Source: Undibacterium paludis (lineage in GTDB: Bacteria; Pseudomonadota; Gammaproteobacteria; Burkholderiales; Burkholderiaceae_D). From it: DNA of 64,000 bases. Location: contig NZ_JAKZHX010000015.1 in NCBI RefSeq assembly GCF_022568815.1, forward strand, positions 90,945 to 154,944, given 5' to 3'. Numbering within the stretch: the stretch's first letter is position 1; every line of letters starts with the position of its first letter. This document shows positions 26,724 through 36,405 of the stretch, one piece after another. The notes under the pieces were generated by a model, which was given only the letters and a program-made list of their open reading frames with translations, made no database searches and was not told where the DNA came from. A program made the position numbers and the translations under genes.

Positions 26724-28649
26724 ATGCAGATGCGGAATACATCATTTTCACCGGAATCGACCCAGCATGAGTCTGGCGTGATTCCTGCTTTATCAGACAT
26801 CATGATAGAACAGGCACATCAGCGTTCAGCAGCCTATGGCATACCCCGTAGTGCCACGCCCGACTATGGCCCGCTGGGCAAGGGTGACCTGAAACAATTG
26901 CTGGAACAAAACCGGGTCTTGTACCAGCATGCCGTACCCGTCATGGAAACCCTGTACGAGCAAATCATCAATACTCACAATATGGTGATATTGACGGACG
27001 TGAACGGTCTCATCGTTCATACCCTGGGTGACGCTGATTTTCTCGAAAAAGCTGATCGCGTTGCACTGAGCCCTGGCGTTGCCTGGTCAGAAAACAGCAA
27101 GGGCACAAATGCCATAGGTACGGCGATTGCCGAAAAAACACCGACCATCGTGCATGCCGACCAGCATTACCTTGAGGCCAATAGCTTCCTGACCTGTTCT
27201 GCATCCCCGATTTTTGATGTCACGGGCAATGTCATCGGTGTGCTGGATGTTACTGGTGACCAGCATAATTTCCACAAGCACACCATGGCCCTGGTGCGCA
27301 TGTCGGCGCAGATGATAGAAAACCAGTTGTTTGCTTCTTCTTTTCAGGATGCCATCAAACTGAGTTTTCACAGTCGTCCTGAATTTTTGGGCACACTGAT
27401 GGAAGGCATCGCCTGCTTTGACAGCGATGGCCGCTTTCTATCGGCCAGCCGCAGCGGCTTGTTCCAACTGGGATTACCGCTGTCTGCCTTGCAGACACAT
27501 ACCTTCAGTTCCTTATTCGGTTTACCGGTGTCAGCACTGCACGAACATTATCGTACCGCGACACCGGGTTTGCTGACGCTCTGCCTGCATAATGGCGTGC
27601 GTGTGTATGCCAGAAGTCAGAGCCTCAAGCGACCTTCCGCCGCAGCCAGGCATGTGCTGGACAATGCGCGCGAACCTCAGATGGCAGAAACCAAATCCAA
27701 GCTGTCCAGCCTGCATTATCTCGATACCGGTGATGAGCAACTTGCCCGTGCCATCGATAAGCTCAAACGTGTCATCGGTCGTGATATCTCGATACTGGTG
27801 ACGGGCGAGACCGGCACAGGCAAGGAATTGCTGGCCCAGGCCGTGCACAATGATTCACCGCGTAAAGCAGGCCCCTTCGTTGCCGTGAATTGTGCGTCCA
27901 TACCAGAAACCCTGATTGAATCTGAATTATTCGGCTATGAAGATGGTGCATTCACCGGCGCTCGCAAGAAGGGCAATATAGGCAAGATCCTGCAGGCGAA
28001 TGGCGGCACGCTGTTTCTCGATGAAATCGGTGACATGCCCCTGAATTTGCAAGCCCGTTTGCTGCGGGTCTTGCAGGAACGCATGGTGACACCGCTGGGC
28101 AGCAGCAAATCCATCCCCGTCAACCTCGCCCTGATCTGCGCCACCAACCGTAACCTGCGCGATATGATAGGCAAAGGCGAATTCCGTGATGACCTGTATT
28201 ACCGCCTGAATGGTCTGGTGGTGCGCCTGCCGCCACTGCGCGAGCGTACAGACCTCGATGTCGTCATTGCCAAAGTCCTGGCGACAGAAAGCGAAGGCAG
28301 ACAATACAGGATTGCTCCTGCAGTCATGCAGCTATTCCATGCCCATGGCTGGCCTGGTAACTTCCGTCAATTGACGAATCTCTTGCGTACCGCCATCGTC
28401 ATGACAGACTCCGATATGGAAATTCGGCTCGAACATTTGCCTGAGGATTTTCTCGAAGACATGGAGGTAGCACCTGCGCCAGTCACCATCGCTGTGACTC
28501 AGACATCAGCCAGTCTGGAGGCATTGGAAGTCGAAGCAATACAGCAGGCGCTGCAACAGCACCAGGGTAATGTTTCTGCAGCGGCCAAAACCCTGGGTGT
28601 ATCGCGCAATACAATTTACCGCAAGCTGGCGGTTTTGAAGAGTGATTGA
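26724..28649 (+). CDS. AcoR-like sigma-54-dependent activator with GAF domain
   Basis: A 641-residue enhancer-binding protein. The N-terminal part (about 60-200) is a GAF-type sensor with SKGTNAIGTAIAEKTPTIVHADQHYL typical of AcoR; a second PAS-like stretch follows; the AAA+ domain has Walker A GETGTGKE near 360, the sigma-54 contact motif GAFTGA, and a C-terminal Fis helix-turn-helix (NVSAAAKTLGVSRNTIYRKL). The frame opens at 26700, but AGGAGG at 26712-26717 points to the ATG at 26724. AcoR-type regulators activate aldehyde or acetoin catabolism; the aldehyde dehydrogenase at 29.4-31.0 kb with its sigma-54 promoter is the likely target. Confidence 0.93.
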   Translation: MQMRNTSFSPESTQHESGVIPALSDIMIEQAHQRSAAYGIPRSATPDYGPLGKGDLKQLLEQNRVLYQHAVPVMETLYEQIINTHNMVILTDVNGLIVHTLGDADFLEKADRVALSPGVAWSENSKGTNAIGTAIAEKTPTIVHADQHYLEANSFLTCSASPIFDVTGNVIGVLDVTGDQHNFHKHTMALVRMSAQMIENQLFASSFQDAIKLSFHSRPEFLGTLMEGIACFDSDGRFLSASRSGLFQLGLPLSALQTHTFSSLFGLPVSALHEHYRTATPGLLTLCLHNGVRVYARSQSLKRPSAAARHVLDNAREPQMAETKSKLSSLHYLDTGDEQLARAIDKLKRVIGRDISILVTGETGTGKELLAQAVHNDSPRKAGPFVAVNCASIPETLIESELFGYEDGAFTGARKKGNIGKILQANGGTLFLDEIGDMPLNLQARLLRVLQERMVTPLGSSKSIPVNLALICATNRNLRDMIGKGEFRDDLYYRLNGLVVRLPPLRERTDLDVVIAKVLATESEGRQYRIAPAVMQLFHAHGWPGNFRQLTNLLRTAIVMTDSDMEIRLEHLPEDFLEDMEVAPAPVTIAVTQTSASLEALEVEAIQQALQQHQGNVSAAAKTLGVSRNTIYRKLAVLKSD

Positions 28650-29039
28650 TCAAGCTTGCGGGCCGTGCAAAACAGCAGTACCCAGCAAATCATTTTCTTC
28701 ATCCGTGAACAGACGCGAGCGAGTAAGAAAGCGCTTGCCCGTGCCATTGTCGAGTGAAAACATGCCACCCATGCCCGCCACGACATCAATGATCAATTGC
28801 GTGTGCCGCCAGTATTCAAATTGGTTGCTGTCCATATAAAACGGCGTGCCATCCAGATCACCGAGATACACATCGGCATCGCCTATGCCATATTCATTCC
28901 TGGCATAACACAGGGGCGAACTGCCATCGCAGCAGCCGCCGGACTGAAAAAATAGTAGCGGGCCGTATTTGCTTTGCAGCGCACTGATAAATTCCATTGC
29001 GGCGGGTGTGGCGGTGACGCGGGCGGGGGTGGTAGTCAT
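28650..29039 (-). CDS. DUF779 domain protein
   Basis: A 129-residue DUF779 protein. Motifs include MEFISALQSKYGPLLFFQSGGCCDGSSPLCYAR and RHTQLIIDVVAGMGGMFSLDNGTGKRFLTRSR. This family repeatedly sits next to AcoR-regulated aldehyde dehydrogenases and is predicted to be a small redox or metal protein because of its conserved CCDGS cysteines, but its role is unknown. Its stop abuts the convergent regulator stop at 28649, and it lies downstream of the aldehyde dehydrogenase on the same strand, beyond a repeat-rich gap. Confidence 0.9.
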   Translation of the reverse strand: MTTTPARVTATPAAMEFISALQSKYGPLLFFQSGGCCDGSSPLCYARNEYGIGDADVYLGDLDGTPFYMDSNQFEYWRHTQLIIDVVAGMGGMFSLDNGTGKRFLTRSRLFTDEENDLLGTAVLHGPQA

Positions 29040-29079
29040 TTTGATTGCATTGGTCGTTTTTCGTTAAAACCAAAAGGCT

Positions 29080-29313
29080 CACCACAGAGACACGGAGACA
29101 CAGAGAAGAGCAAGAGAAAACCTGAAATGATGGATTTTTAATTTCATCTCTGCGTTTCATTTCTGTTGATGCGTAGAGAAGTCACTGGGACTTGCTTTGA
29201 CTTTCTCCTGTTTTTCTCTGTGGTGCAGCAGGGAATTCAAATAGCATGGCTACTTGCCTGTGGAACGAAGGCGGCATGCAGGCCGCCTTTCCTTCCTCTG
29301 TGCCTCTGTGGTG
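29080..29313. repeat. Dispersed CACCACAGAG-type repeats in a 390-base gap
   Basis: The gap between the DUF779 and aldehyde dehydrogenase genes holds CACCACAGAGACACGGAG (29080-29097), an inverted near-copy CCTCTGTGCCTCTGTGGTG (29295-29313) and a shorter inverted copy TCTCTGTGGTG (29215-29225). No gene is seen in this stretch. The arrangement looks like remnants of a dispersed intergenic repeat. Confidence 0.55.
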
Positions 29314-29326
29314 AGAGGTTTTGAAC

Positions 29327-29423
29327 TTAAGGAACCTCTGATTAAGTCCAGTACACCATTTGTAAGTTATTGATTTTTCGAGCATTAATTTTACGATTTT
29401 GGACTTAATCAGAGATGCCTTAA
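29327..29423. repeat. MITE-like 97-bp element with 23-bp terminal inverted repeats
   Basis: The ends TTAAGG..CTCTGATTAAGTCC (from 29327) and GGACTTAATCAGAG..CCTTAA (to 29423) are inverted copies over 23 bases with three mismatches. The outermost TTAA could be a target duplication. The AT-rich core contains a perfect IHF consensus (AATCAATAACTTA on the minus strand). It ends 7 bases from the aldehyde dehydrogenase stop, so its hairpin may also terminate that gene. No transposase is present. Confidence 0.6.
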
Positions 29424-29429
29424 TGAATA

Positions 29430-30950
29430 CTAAAAAAAGCCCATTGGATTCGGGTCATAGCTCACCAGCAGGTTTTTGGTTTGCTGATAATGATCCAGCA
29501 TCATCTTGTGATTTTCACGTCCTATGCCGGATTGTTTATAACCGCCAAATGCCGCATGTGCCGGATACAGGTGGTAACAATTGGTCCAGACACGGCCAGC
29601 CTCAATAGCGCGGCCAACGCGGAAGGCGCGAGAACCGTCGCGCGTCCACAGACCTGCACCCAGGCCATACAAGGTATCGTTGGCGATGGACAGGGCTTCT
29701 TCTTCATCCTTGAAGGTGGTCACGGAGACTACTGGTCCAAAAATTTCTTCCTGGAAGATGCGCATCTTGTTATGCCCCTGGAAAATCGTAGGCTTGACAT
29801 AGTAGCCATTGGCAAGCTCGCCACCAAGTACATTTCTTTCACCGCCTATCAGCAGTTGCGCGCCTTCCTGTTTGCCTATGTCCAGGTAGGACAGGATTTT
29901 TTCCAGCTGTTCCTGCGAAGCCTGCGCACCTATCATGGTGGCGCTATCGAAAGGATTGCCCTGCTTGATGGCGGCAACACGTTTGATGGCGCGCGACATG
30001 AACTGGTCGTAAATGGATTCCTGTATCAACACGCGCGAAGGGCAGGTACAGACTTCACCCTGGTTCAGGGCAAACATGGCAAAGCCTTCCAGACACTTAT
30101 CGAAAAAGGCATCGTCTTTGTCCATGACATCGGCAAAGAAGATATTCGGAGATTTGCCGCCGAGTTCCAAAGTCACAGGAATGAGGTTTTGCGAAGCATA
30201 TTGCATGATCAGACGGCCAGTGCCTGTTTCGCCGGTAAATGCAATCTTGGCGATGCGCTTGCTCGATGCCAGTGGCTTGCCAGCTTCAAGACCAAAGCCA
30301 TTGACGACATTGAATACGCCAGGTGGCAACAGGTCCTTGATCAAATCAACCAGTACCATGATGGAGGCGGGTGTCTGCTCTGCCGGTTTCATGACGATGC
30401 AATTGCCTGCGGCCAGCGCCGGTGCCATTTTCCATACTGCCATCAGGATAGGGAAATTCCATGGAATGATCTGGCCGACGACGCCCAGTGGCTCATGGAA
30501 ATGATAGGCGTAAGTCTGGTCATCGATCTGTGACACAGTTCCTTCCTGCGCACGCAGGCAGGCGGCAAAATAGCGGAAGTGATCAATCGCCAGCGGAATA
30601 TCGGCCGCCATGGTTTCACGTATGGGTTTGCCATTGTCCAGGGTTTCTGCCGTTGCCAGCAGACTCAGATTGGCTTCCATTCGGTCGGCAATCTTGTTGA
30701 GTATGTTGGCACGGTCAGCAGGGGAAGTCTTGCCCCAGGCTTTTTTTGCGGCATGGGCAGCATCAAGAGCGAGCTCCACATCTTCTGCCGTTGAGCGCGC
30801 CACTTCGCAAAAGGCCTGGCCGATGACGGGGCTGATGTTCTCGAAATACTCGCCTTTGACAGGCTCTACGAATTTACCACCTATAAAGTTGCCATAGCGT
30901 TTGGTGTAAGGATTGCTGATACCGAGTTTACTGATGTCTGCCAGATTCAT
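29430..30950 (-). CDS. NAD-dependent aldehyde dehydrogenase (ExaC/AldA-like)
   Basis: A 506-residue class of aldehyde dehydrogenase that oxidises acetaldehyde and similar short aldehydes to acids. The catalytic cysteine is near residue 301 in [11 protein letters not shown], the general base glutamate in [13 protein letters not shown], the NAD-binding region in [28 protein letters not shown] and [12 protein letters not shown]. The end [11 protein letters not shown] is typical of the ExaC group. It has a -24/-12 promoter 60 bases upstream, and an AcoR-like activator is encoded nearby. Confidence 0.94.
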   Translation of the reverse strand: MNLADISKLGISNPYTKRYGNFIGGKFVEPVKGEYFENISPVIGQAFCEVARSTAEDVELALDAAHAAKKAWGKTSPADRANILNKIADRMEANLSLLATAETLDNGKPIRETMAADIPLAIDHFRYFAACLRAQEGTVSQIDDQTYAYHFHEPLGVVGQIIPWNFPILMAVWKMAPALAAGNCIVMKPAEQTPASIMVLVDLIKDLLPPGVFNVVNGFGLEAGKPLASSKRIAKIAFTGETGTGRLIMQYASQNLIPVTLELGGKSPNIFFADVMDKDDAFFDKCLEGFAMFALNQGEVCTCPSRVLIQESIYDQFMSRAIKRVAAIKQGNPFDSATMIGAQASQEQLEKILSYLDIGKQEGAQLLIGGERNVLGGELANGYYVKPTIFQGHNKMRIFQEEIFGPVVSVTTFKDEEEALSIANDTLYGLGAGLWTRDGSRAFRVGRAIEAGRVWTNCYHLYPAHAAFGGYKQSGIGRENHKMMLDHYQQTKNLLVSYDPNPMGFF

Positions 30951-31010
30951 GATGGTGGTCTCCGTTGTTTGTTAGATGGTGTGCATAAGCTGCGACACAG
31001 GGATAACAAC

Positions 31011-31025
31011 GCAAACGGCGTGCCA
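31011..31025 (-). promoter_or_regulatory. Sigma-54 (-24/-12) promoter of the aldehyde dehydrogenase
   Basis: On the minus strand this reads TGGCAC-GCCGT-TTGC, a perfect match to the sigma-54 consensus TGGCAC-N5-TTGC. It lies 61 bases before the aldehyde dehydrogenase start and points toward it. A palindrome 150 bases upstream is a suitable enhancer site. Confidence 0.88.
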
Positions 31026-31175
31026 TGCCGCGAAAGTTTTCCTGAAGGAAAGCTGTGGCAGGTGCAGACTGGAGATAGGGCGGGTACAGAAGGGAATTTA
31101 TTAGTGGTGCTGGCGAAGGGATTAGCTGAGAAGAGGTCAGTGAAAAAATCCAGGTGTCACATTATTTCGCAACAT

Positions 31176-31210
31176 TGGTCAGACTGTCCCAATTTGGGAC
31201 AGTCTGACCA
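31176..31210. promoter_or_regulatory. 35-bp palindrome, probable enhancer site for the AcoR-like activator
   Basis: TGGTCAGACTGTCCCAA (31176-31192) and its exact reverse complement (31194-31210) flank one base. It is 150 to 200 bases upstream of the -24/-12 promoter, the usual distance for a sigma-54 enhancer. It also lies 26 bases after the tex stop, but no T-run follows in the tex direction, so a terminator is less likely. Confidence 0.7.
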
Positions 31211-31236
31211 GATGATGGAATTACTTATCGACTTGA

Positions 31237-33582
31237 TTACCCACGCAATTTCGCAAACGCCGCCGCCATGGCGTTATTGGCAGGCGCAGGCGCTGATTGT
31301 GACTTGTGCTGGCTCATGCGCTTGGCATCATTACGGTCGCCACGCTGTTCAGGCTTGCTGCCAGCTACAGGTGCTGCATCGGTCAGGCGCATGGTCAGGG
31401 CGATGCGCTGGCGCTTGACATCGACTTCCAGTACTTTGACCTTGACGACCTGGCCCGCCTTGACGACGGTATGCGGGTCCTTGACGAAGGTGTTTGACAA
31501 GGCAGAGATATGTACCAGACCATCCTGATGCACACCAATATCAACGAAGGCGCCAAAAGCAGCCACGTTGGTGACCACGCCTTCCAAAATCATGTCGGGG
31601 CGTAAATCCTTGATTTCTTCTACGCCATCCTTGAAGGTAGCAGTCGTGAATTCTGGACGCGGATCACGGCCTGGTTTTTCCAGTTCCCTGATGATGTCGG
31701 TGATGGTCGGTACGCCAAATTTTTCATCCGCGTACTTGGCAGGGTTCAGCGACTTCAACAAGCCAGCATCACCGATGACGCCCTTCACATCTTTCTTGAT
31801 ATCGGCCAGAATTTTTTCTACCAGCGGGTAAGATTCAGGGTGGACTGCCGATGCATCAAGCGGATTGCTGCCATTCATGATGCGCAAGAAACCGGCAGCC
31901 TGCTCAAAAGTCTTATCACCCAGGCGCGGTACGGCACGCAAATCAGAACGTGAACTGAACATGCCCTTGGCATCGCGGAAATTGACAATGCTTTGCGCTA
32001 CGCTCGATGACAGGCCGGAGACGCGCGCCAGCAAAGGAGCAGAGGCGGTATTCACGTCGACGCCCACCGCATTCACGCAATCCTCAACAACGGCATCGAG
32101 TGAGCGTGCCAGTTGTGACTGGCTGACATCATGCTGGTACTGACCTACACCGATGGACTTGGGATCGATCTTCACCAGCTCTGCCAGCGGGTCTTGCAGG
32201 CGGCGTGCAATCGATACTGCACCACGTATCGATACGTCGAGATCAGGTAATTCCTTCGAGGCAAATTCAGAGGCGGAATACACCGATGCACCCGCTTCAG
32301 AAACGACAATCTTGGTCAGCTTGAGTTCAGGCTTGAGCTTGATCAAATCACCCGCGAGTTTGTCGGTTTCACGCGAAGCCGTGCCGTTGCCGATAGAGAT
32401 CAGCGAGACATTGTGCTTGGCTGCGAGTTGCGCCAATACATGGAGCGAACCATCCCAGTCATTGCGTGGCTGGTGCGGGTAAATCGTCGCATGTTCAACC
32501 ACTTTGCCGGTCGCATCAACGATGGCTACCTTGACGCCGGTACGCAGCCCAGGGTCGAGGCCCATGGTCGCGCGTGGGCCAGCAGGTGCTGCCAGCAACA
32601 GAGCCTTGAGGTTGCGCGCGAAAACATTGATGGCTTCAATTTCTGCGGTCTCACGCAGCTTGCCCATCAATTCTGTATCAAGATGCATGAAGACTTTGAC
32701 ACGCCAGGCCCAGCGCACGGTATCGACCAGCCATTTGTCGGCAGGGCGGTCCTTCTGGCTCACGCCAAAACGGGCAGCGATGCGGCTTTCGCATGGGTTC
32801 AGCGGTGCGTCCCATTTTGGTTTTTCTTCTTCGCTATCCAGACGCAGGCTGACTGTCAGCATTTCTTCACGGCGGCCACGGAACAGGGCCAGGGCGCGGT
32901 GGGAAGGGATAGTGCCCAGGGTTTCTGAATAATCGAAATAGTCAGCGAATTTTTCACCGGCTTCTTCTTTGCCTGCGACAACTTTGGATTCGACAATGCC
33001 GTGGTCATTCAGGTATTCACGCAGGGACTGCAACAGGGTCGCGTCTTCCGAGAAACGTTCCATCAGTATCTGGCGTGCACCATCAAGGGCGGCTTTGGCA
33101 TCCGGCACACCAGGGTTGTCGCCATTGTCGGTAGTGAAGGCTGGCCTCAGGTAATTCGCGGCTTCGGTATCCGGGTTCAGCATGGGGTCAGCCAGCAAGG
33201 CATCTGCCAGTGGCAACAGGCCAGCTTCAACGGCGATCTGGGCCTTGGTACGACGTTTGGGTTTGTACGGCAGGTACAAATCTTCGAGACGGGTCTTGTC
33301 TTCGGCATGGCTGATGGCGTCCAGCAGCACTGGTGTCATCTTGCCCTGTTCTTCTATCGAGGCGATGATGGCGGCGCGGCGGTCTTCGAGCTCACGCAGG
33401 TAGCGCAGGCGCTCTTCCAGCAGGCGCAACTGGGTGTCATCGAGGCCACCGGTCACTTCTTTACGGTAACGGGCGATAAACGGGACGGTTGCGCCTTCGT
33501 CCAGCAAGGCAACAGCAGCGGCAACCTGAACCGGCTTGGCAGCCAGCTCTACGGCGAGTCTTTGTTCAATCGAAGGCAACAT
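31237..33582 (-). CDS. tex: Tex-family RNA-binding transcription accessory protein
   Basis: A 781-residue Tex protein, the bacterial relative of Spt6. Domain order is the N-terminal Tex helical region ([38 protein letters not shown]), a YqgF-like RNase H fold ([23 protein letters not shown]), helix-hairpin-helix repeats ([23 protein letters not shown]), and an S1 RNA-binding domain ([31 protein letters not shown]) near residues 650-720, followed by a low-complexity tail. The start is the ATG at 33582; the frame is open upstream but the extension is not conserved in character. Single gene. Confidence 0.95.
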   Translation of the reverse strand: MLPSIEQRLAVELAAKPVQVAAAVALLDEGATVPFIARYRKEVTGGLDDTQLRLLEERLRYLRELEDRRAAIIASIEEQGKMTPVLLDAISHAEDKTRLEDLYLPYKPKRRTKAQIAVEAGLLPLADALLADPMLNPDTEAANYLRPAFTTDNGDNPGVPDAKAALDGARQILMERFSEDATLLQSLREYLNDHGIVESKVVAGKEEAGEKFADYFDYSETLGTIPSHRALALFRGRREEMLTVSLRLDSEEEKPKWDAPLNPCESRIAARFGVSQKDRPADKWLVDTVRWAWRVKVFMHLDTELMGKLRETAEIEAINVFARNLKALLLAAPAGPRATMGLDPGLRTGVKVAIVDATGKVVEHATIYPHQPRNDWDGSLHVLAQLAAKHNVSLISIGNGTASRETDKLAGDLIKLKPELKLTKIVVSEAGASVYSASEFASKELPDLDVSIRGAVSIARRLQDPLAELVKIDPKSIGVGQYQHDVSQSQLARSLDAVVEDCVNAVGVDVNTASAPLLARVSGLSSSVAQSIVNFRDAKGMFSSRSDLRAVPRLGDKTFEQAAGFLRIMNGSNPLDASAVHPESYPLVEKILADIKKDVKGVIGDAGLLKSLNPAKYADEKFGVPTITDIIRELEKPGRDPRPEFTTATFKDGVEEIKDLRPDMILEGVVTNVAAFGAFVDIGVHQDGLVHISALSNTFVKDPHTVVKAGQVVKVKVLEVDVKRQRIALTMRLTDAAPVAGSKPEQRGDRNDAKRMSQHKSQSAPAPANNAMAAAFAKLRG

Positions 33583-33997
33583 AAATCCAGAATCCAGACA
33601 ATAAAAAAGCAATCAAGGCGCAGATGATACGCAATTTGCGGCTTTGCGCTAGTCTTGACATGGCGCACAGACTAGGCTTAGCGTTGACAAATATGGTTAA
33701 AATTTTCATGTCTGGATGGTCCGGCGGTTGGCTGTCCTTGCGTGTTCCTGTTTTTTGAGGCGTTAAAGCCAGCATTTAAGGTAGTTAAATACTGTTGATT
33801 TTCTACTTGTCCTTCATTGGTGATGATGTAAATTTGATAATAAAATGTGTAAGTAACTGTTTTTTTGCAGTCAATGCCATTTGGTTTGATCTAGGCTATC
33901 AAGAAAATTGCTCATGAATTTTGAATGTGAATCCAGGTTGTCAATGTACTCAAGGCGGATCCGAATTGGCTCCAGTTATTATTTTATTGTCAGGCAT
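33583..33997. other. Intergenic region, AT-rich, no gene seen
   Basis: The 415 bases between the tex start and the MORN-like gene start are AT-rich and carry no convincing open frame or RNA gene. They must contain the divergent promoters of both genes, but no clear -35/-10 pair was identified. Confidence 0.5.
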
Positions 33998-35188
33998 ATG
34001 GTAATTAAGCCCCTTTCTTTGGCCCTCAATGCACTCGTCAGTGTTGCTGCACTTTGCTCTGCATCTGTATTTGCCGTGGAGGATTGCGATATCAAGGGTG
34101 AATCAGTCAATCCGGCCAATGGCAATACGACGGCCGGTAAGACCGGTATCATGAAATGCAAGGACAGGGATAGCGGCAAGCTTGTGCGCGAACAGGAGCT
34201 ACGTGCTGGTGTTTATATTGGTCTGGTAAGGTATTACAAAGACGGAGTGCTGTTCAAGGAATTCAGTGTCAATGAAAAAGGAAATACCGATGGTAAGTTG
34301 CGTGAGTTTGCACCTAATGGCCAGGTATTGCTGGAAGAAAACAATATCAATGGCAGTACACGTGGTCTGGTGCGCACATGGTATCCAAATGGTGCATTGA
34401 AACGGGTTGCTTTCATTGGGGACAATCCACGTGAAAAAGCTGCTGTCCGATATACTCAGGACAAGCAATTGAGTGAGCTCGAATGTGGTGACAAGCCTTT
34501 GCTGGCGCCACATGCCAATGATGCCGCACTGTGTGGCTTTCAGGGCAAAACTTCCGTTGTGCAATTGTTTTCTGACAGTGGCAAGCTGAAGAGCCAGTTC
34601 AGCCTGCTGGCAGGTGTTAGTCAGCAATCAACTTATTTTCACGACAATGGCAAGCCAGAAACGGTAGAAGAAGTTGGTCCCAAACAAAAGACACGCAGAC
34701 AATATTCTGACAAGGGTGTGTTGCGCAAGGAAATGGTGTGGAATGTCAGTGAAAAACCGCCAGTGATAGAAAAAGAAACTGAATATCACGAAAGCGGAAC
34801 CAAAATCCGTGAGCAGGTGTTTGGTTTGTCCGATAAGGATGGTCGCCGTCAGAACCGCCTGATTTCTGATGCCAGTTTTTATCTGAATGGCCAGCCCAGG
34901 CGCAGTGAGAAATTCAGCCTGGAAGGCAAGGATGAAATCAAGGAGATCCGTCAGTTCTATGATAACGGGCAGATGTCTAACCTGGAACGCTATGTTGTTG
35001 AGGGGCGCTATCGCGAACGTGCCTTGGGCATACACCAGCATTTTTCACAAAATGGAAAACTGATGCATGAATCGCATTACGATGATCGTGGGCGTATACA
35101 GCGTGAACGTGTCTGGGATGAGACTGGCAAGATGATCAGTGATGATCAGGTCTTTGAAGATGGTTCGCGCAAGGCTTACGCAAAATAA
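33998..35188 (+). CDS. Secreted MORN-like repeat protein
   Basis: A 396-residue protein with a signal peptide (LALNALVSVAALCSASVFA). The mature part consists of degenerate repeats of the MORN/YwqK type, such as GLVRYYKDGVLFKEFSVNEKG, KLREFAPNGQVLLEEN, GLVRTWYPNGALKRVAF and STYFHDNGKPETVEEVG, each about 23 residues with a YxxG core. YwqK-like proteins are linked to toxin immunity or surface roles, but no toxin partner is seen. A frame opening at a TTG (33908) is rejected in favour of the ATG that begins the signal peptide. It is followed after 28 bases by a lipoprotein hydrolase. Confidence 0.75.
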   Translation: MVIKPLSLALNALVSVAALCSASVFAVEDCDIKGESVNPANGNTTAGKTGIMKCKDRDSGKLVREQELRAGVYIGLVRYYKDGVLFKEFSVNEKGNTDGKLREFAPNGQVLLEENNINGSTRGLVRTWYPNGALKRVAFIGDNPREKAAVRYTQDKQLSELECGDKPLLAPHANDAALCGFQGKTSVVQLFSDSGKLKSQFSLLAGVSQQSTYFHDNGKPETVEEVGPKQKTRRQYSDKGVLRKEMVWNVSEKPPVIEKETEYHESGTKIREQVFGLSDKDGRRQNRLISDASFYLNGQPRRSEKFSLEGKDEIKEIRQFYDNGQMSNLERYVVEGRYRERALGIHQHFSQNGKLMHESHYDDRGRIQRERVWDETGKMISDDQVFEDGSRKAYAK

Positions 35189-35216
35189 CTGACTTTCTTT
35201 GCATGGAATTATCTTG

Positions 35217-36161
35217 ATGTTGCGTCTGCCCCGGAGTTTGCCGGTCTTGTTTGTCGGTCTGGCATGCATGGTATTGCAGGCTTGTGCAGTGCAGTCATTG
35301 CGTGCAGAGCAATTTGCTTTTCAGGATGGTCAGCGGGCCATTTATTTCGATATTGATAAGGCTGGCAGGCCTGGGCAAAAAAATGCAGGGCAGCTTGAAA
35401 ACCTGGTGTTCGTTGTCTCAGGCTCTGATTGCATCAGCATGGGCCCGTTTTTACCGCAATACTTTACTGGTCTTGGTGAGGAATCGGGTAGTACAAAAAT
35501 CCTGATCATGCACAAGCGCCATATCTTGCCAGGTTCGAATGGGCATGATTGCGGGCAGGCGTATGTCCGTGATGATCATCTGTCGCGCTGGCAGCAGGAC
35601 CAGCAGGAATTCATCGCCATGCAATTGGCTGCGCTGAAAAAGACAGGCATACAGGTAAAGCGTATTATTCTGTTCGGCATTTCTGAGGGGGCGGAACTGG
35701 CACCCCTGCTGGTCCGTCAGGCGAGTGCGACACATCTGGTCCTGTTGTCACATAGCGGTTTGAACGCACTGGATGCCTATCGTAGCCTGGCCTCGCATCA
35801 CGCGCACATGCAACAAGGCTGGTTGCAATTACAGGCAGCCATGGCAAGGCAGCCAGATGATCAGGAGGCCAGTCGCATACATGGACGCAGCTGGCGTTAC
35901 TGGTCCGAGATTGCCACGGTGACACAGCAACAGAATTTGTTCAATGCAGGTTTACCCGTTTTTCTGGCAGCAGGTCAGGCTGATCCTGTGATCATTCAGA
36001 CGGCGATCAGTGATTTGCAGCAAAGTTTTCTGGCTTCGGGCAAACCTATCCGTATTGCACTTTATCCGGATGCTGACCATGGATTGAATTCCCCGGCTAA
36101 AAACTACCTGCCGGATTTCATGCATCAGGTCGATAATTGGCTGGTGGAAACAATGCCTTGA
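35217..36161 (+). CDS. Lipoprotein of the alpha/beta-hydrolase fold
   Basis: A 314-residue lipoprotein: the signal peptide LPVLFVGLACMVLQAC ends in a lipobox LQAC. The mature part shows a nucleophile elbow GISEGAEL (GXSXG, about residue 158) and a C-terminal DADHGL with the likely catalytic histidine, flanked by IRIALYP. This is the alpha/beta-hydrolase arrangement (esterase or peptidase type). The substrate is unknown. It probably forms an operon with the preceding MORN-like gene. The ATG at 35217 is used because the upstream codons break the signal peptide. Confidence 0.75.
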   Translation: MLRLPRSLPVLFVGLACMVLQACAVQSLRAEQFAFQDGQRAIYFDIDKAGRPGQKNAGQLENLVFVVSGSDCISMGPFLPQYFTGLGEESGSTKILIMHKRHILPGSNGHDCGQAYVRDDHLSRWQQDQQEFIAMQLAALKKTGIQVKRIILFGISEGAELAPLLVRQASATHLVLLSHSGLNALDAYRSLASHHAHMQQGWLQLQAAMARQPDDQEASRIHGRSWRYWSEIATVTQQQNLFNAGLPVFLAAGQADPVIIQTAISDLQQSFLASGKPIRIALYPDADHGLNSPAKNYLPDFMHQVDNWLVETMP

Positions 36162-36290
36162 GTTGCAATTTGATCCGGTTTGTTCTTTGGCGTTTAAGGG
36201 AAGAAATTTGCCGGGCGGAAATTGCGTTTATCGCGAGGAAAATTTAATTACAAATCGTTACACATCTTCGATTTTGTAGCAGTTAATTGC

Positions 36291-36319
36291 ATGACAAAAA
36301 TACAAACGCTTACTATACT
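36291..36319 (+). promoter_or_regulatory. Candidate sigma-70 promoter of the COG3014-ycfL-lpoB operon
   Basis: ATGACA (36291-36296) and TATACT (36314-36319) have five of six matches each and a 17-base spacer, and precede the first gene by 86 bases. The remainder of this 244-base gap shows no gene. Confidence 0.6.
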
Positions 36320-36405
36320 TAATGATTGTGCTTTTTGCGCAGGTACCTCCGTGCGTGCAATTTGTACTACTTTCTTGTTCCCTCAATCTATACCTATAAA
36401 AAATC

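Noticed and set aside
31176..31210. Terminator of tex
   Set aside because: The palindrome is placed after tex, but in the tex direction no T-run follows and its position relative to the -24/-12 promoter fits an enhancer better.
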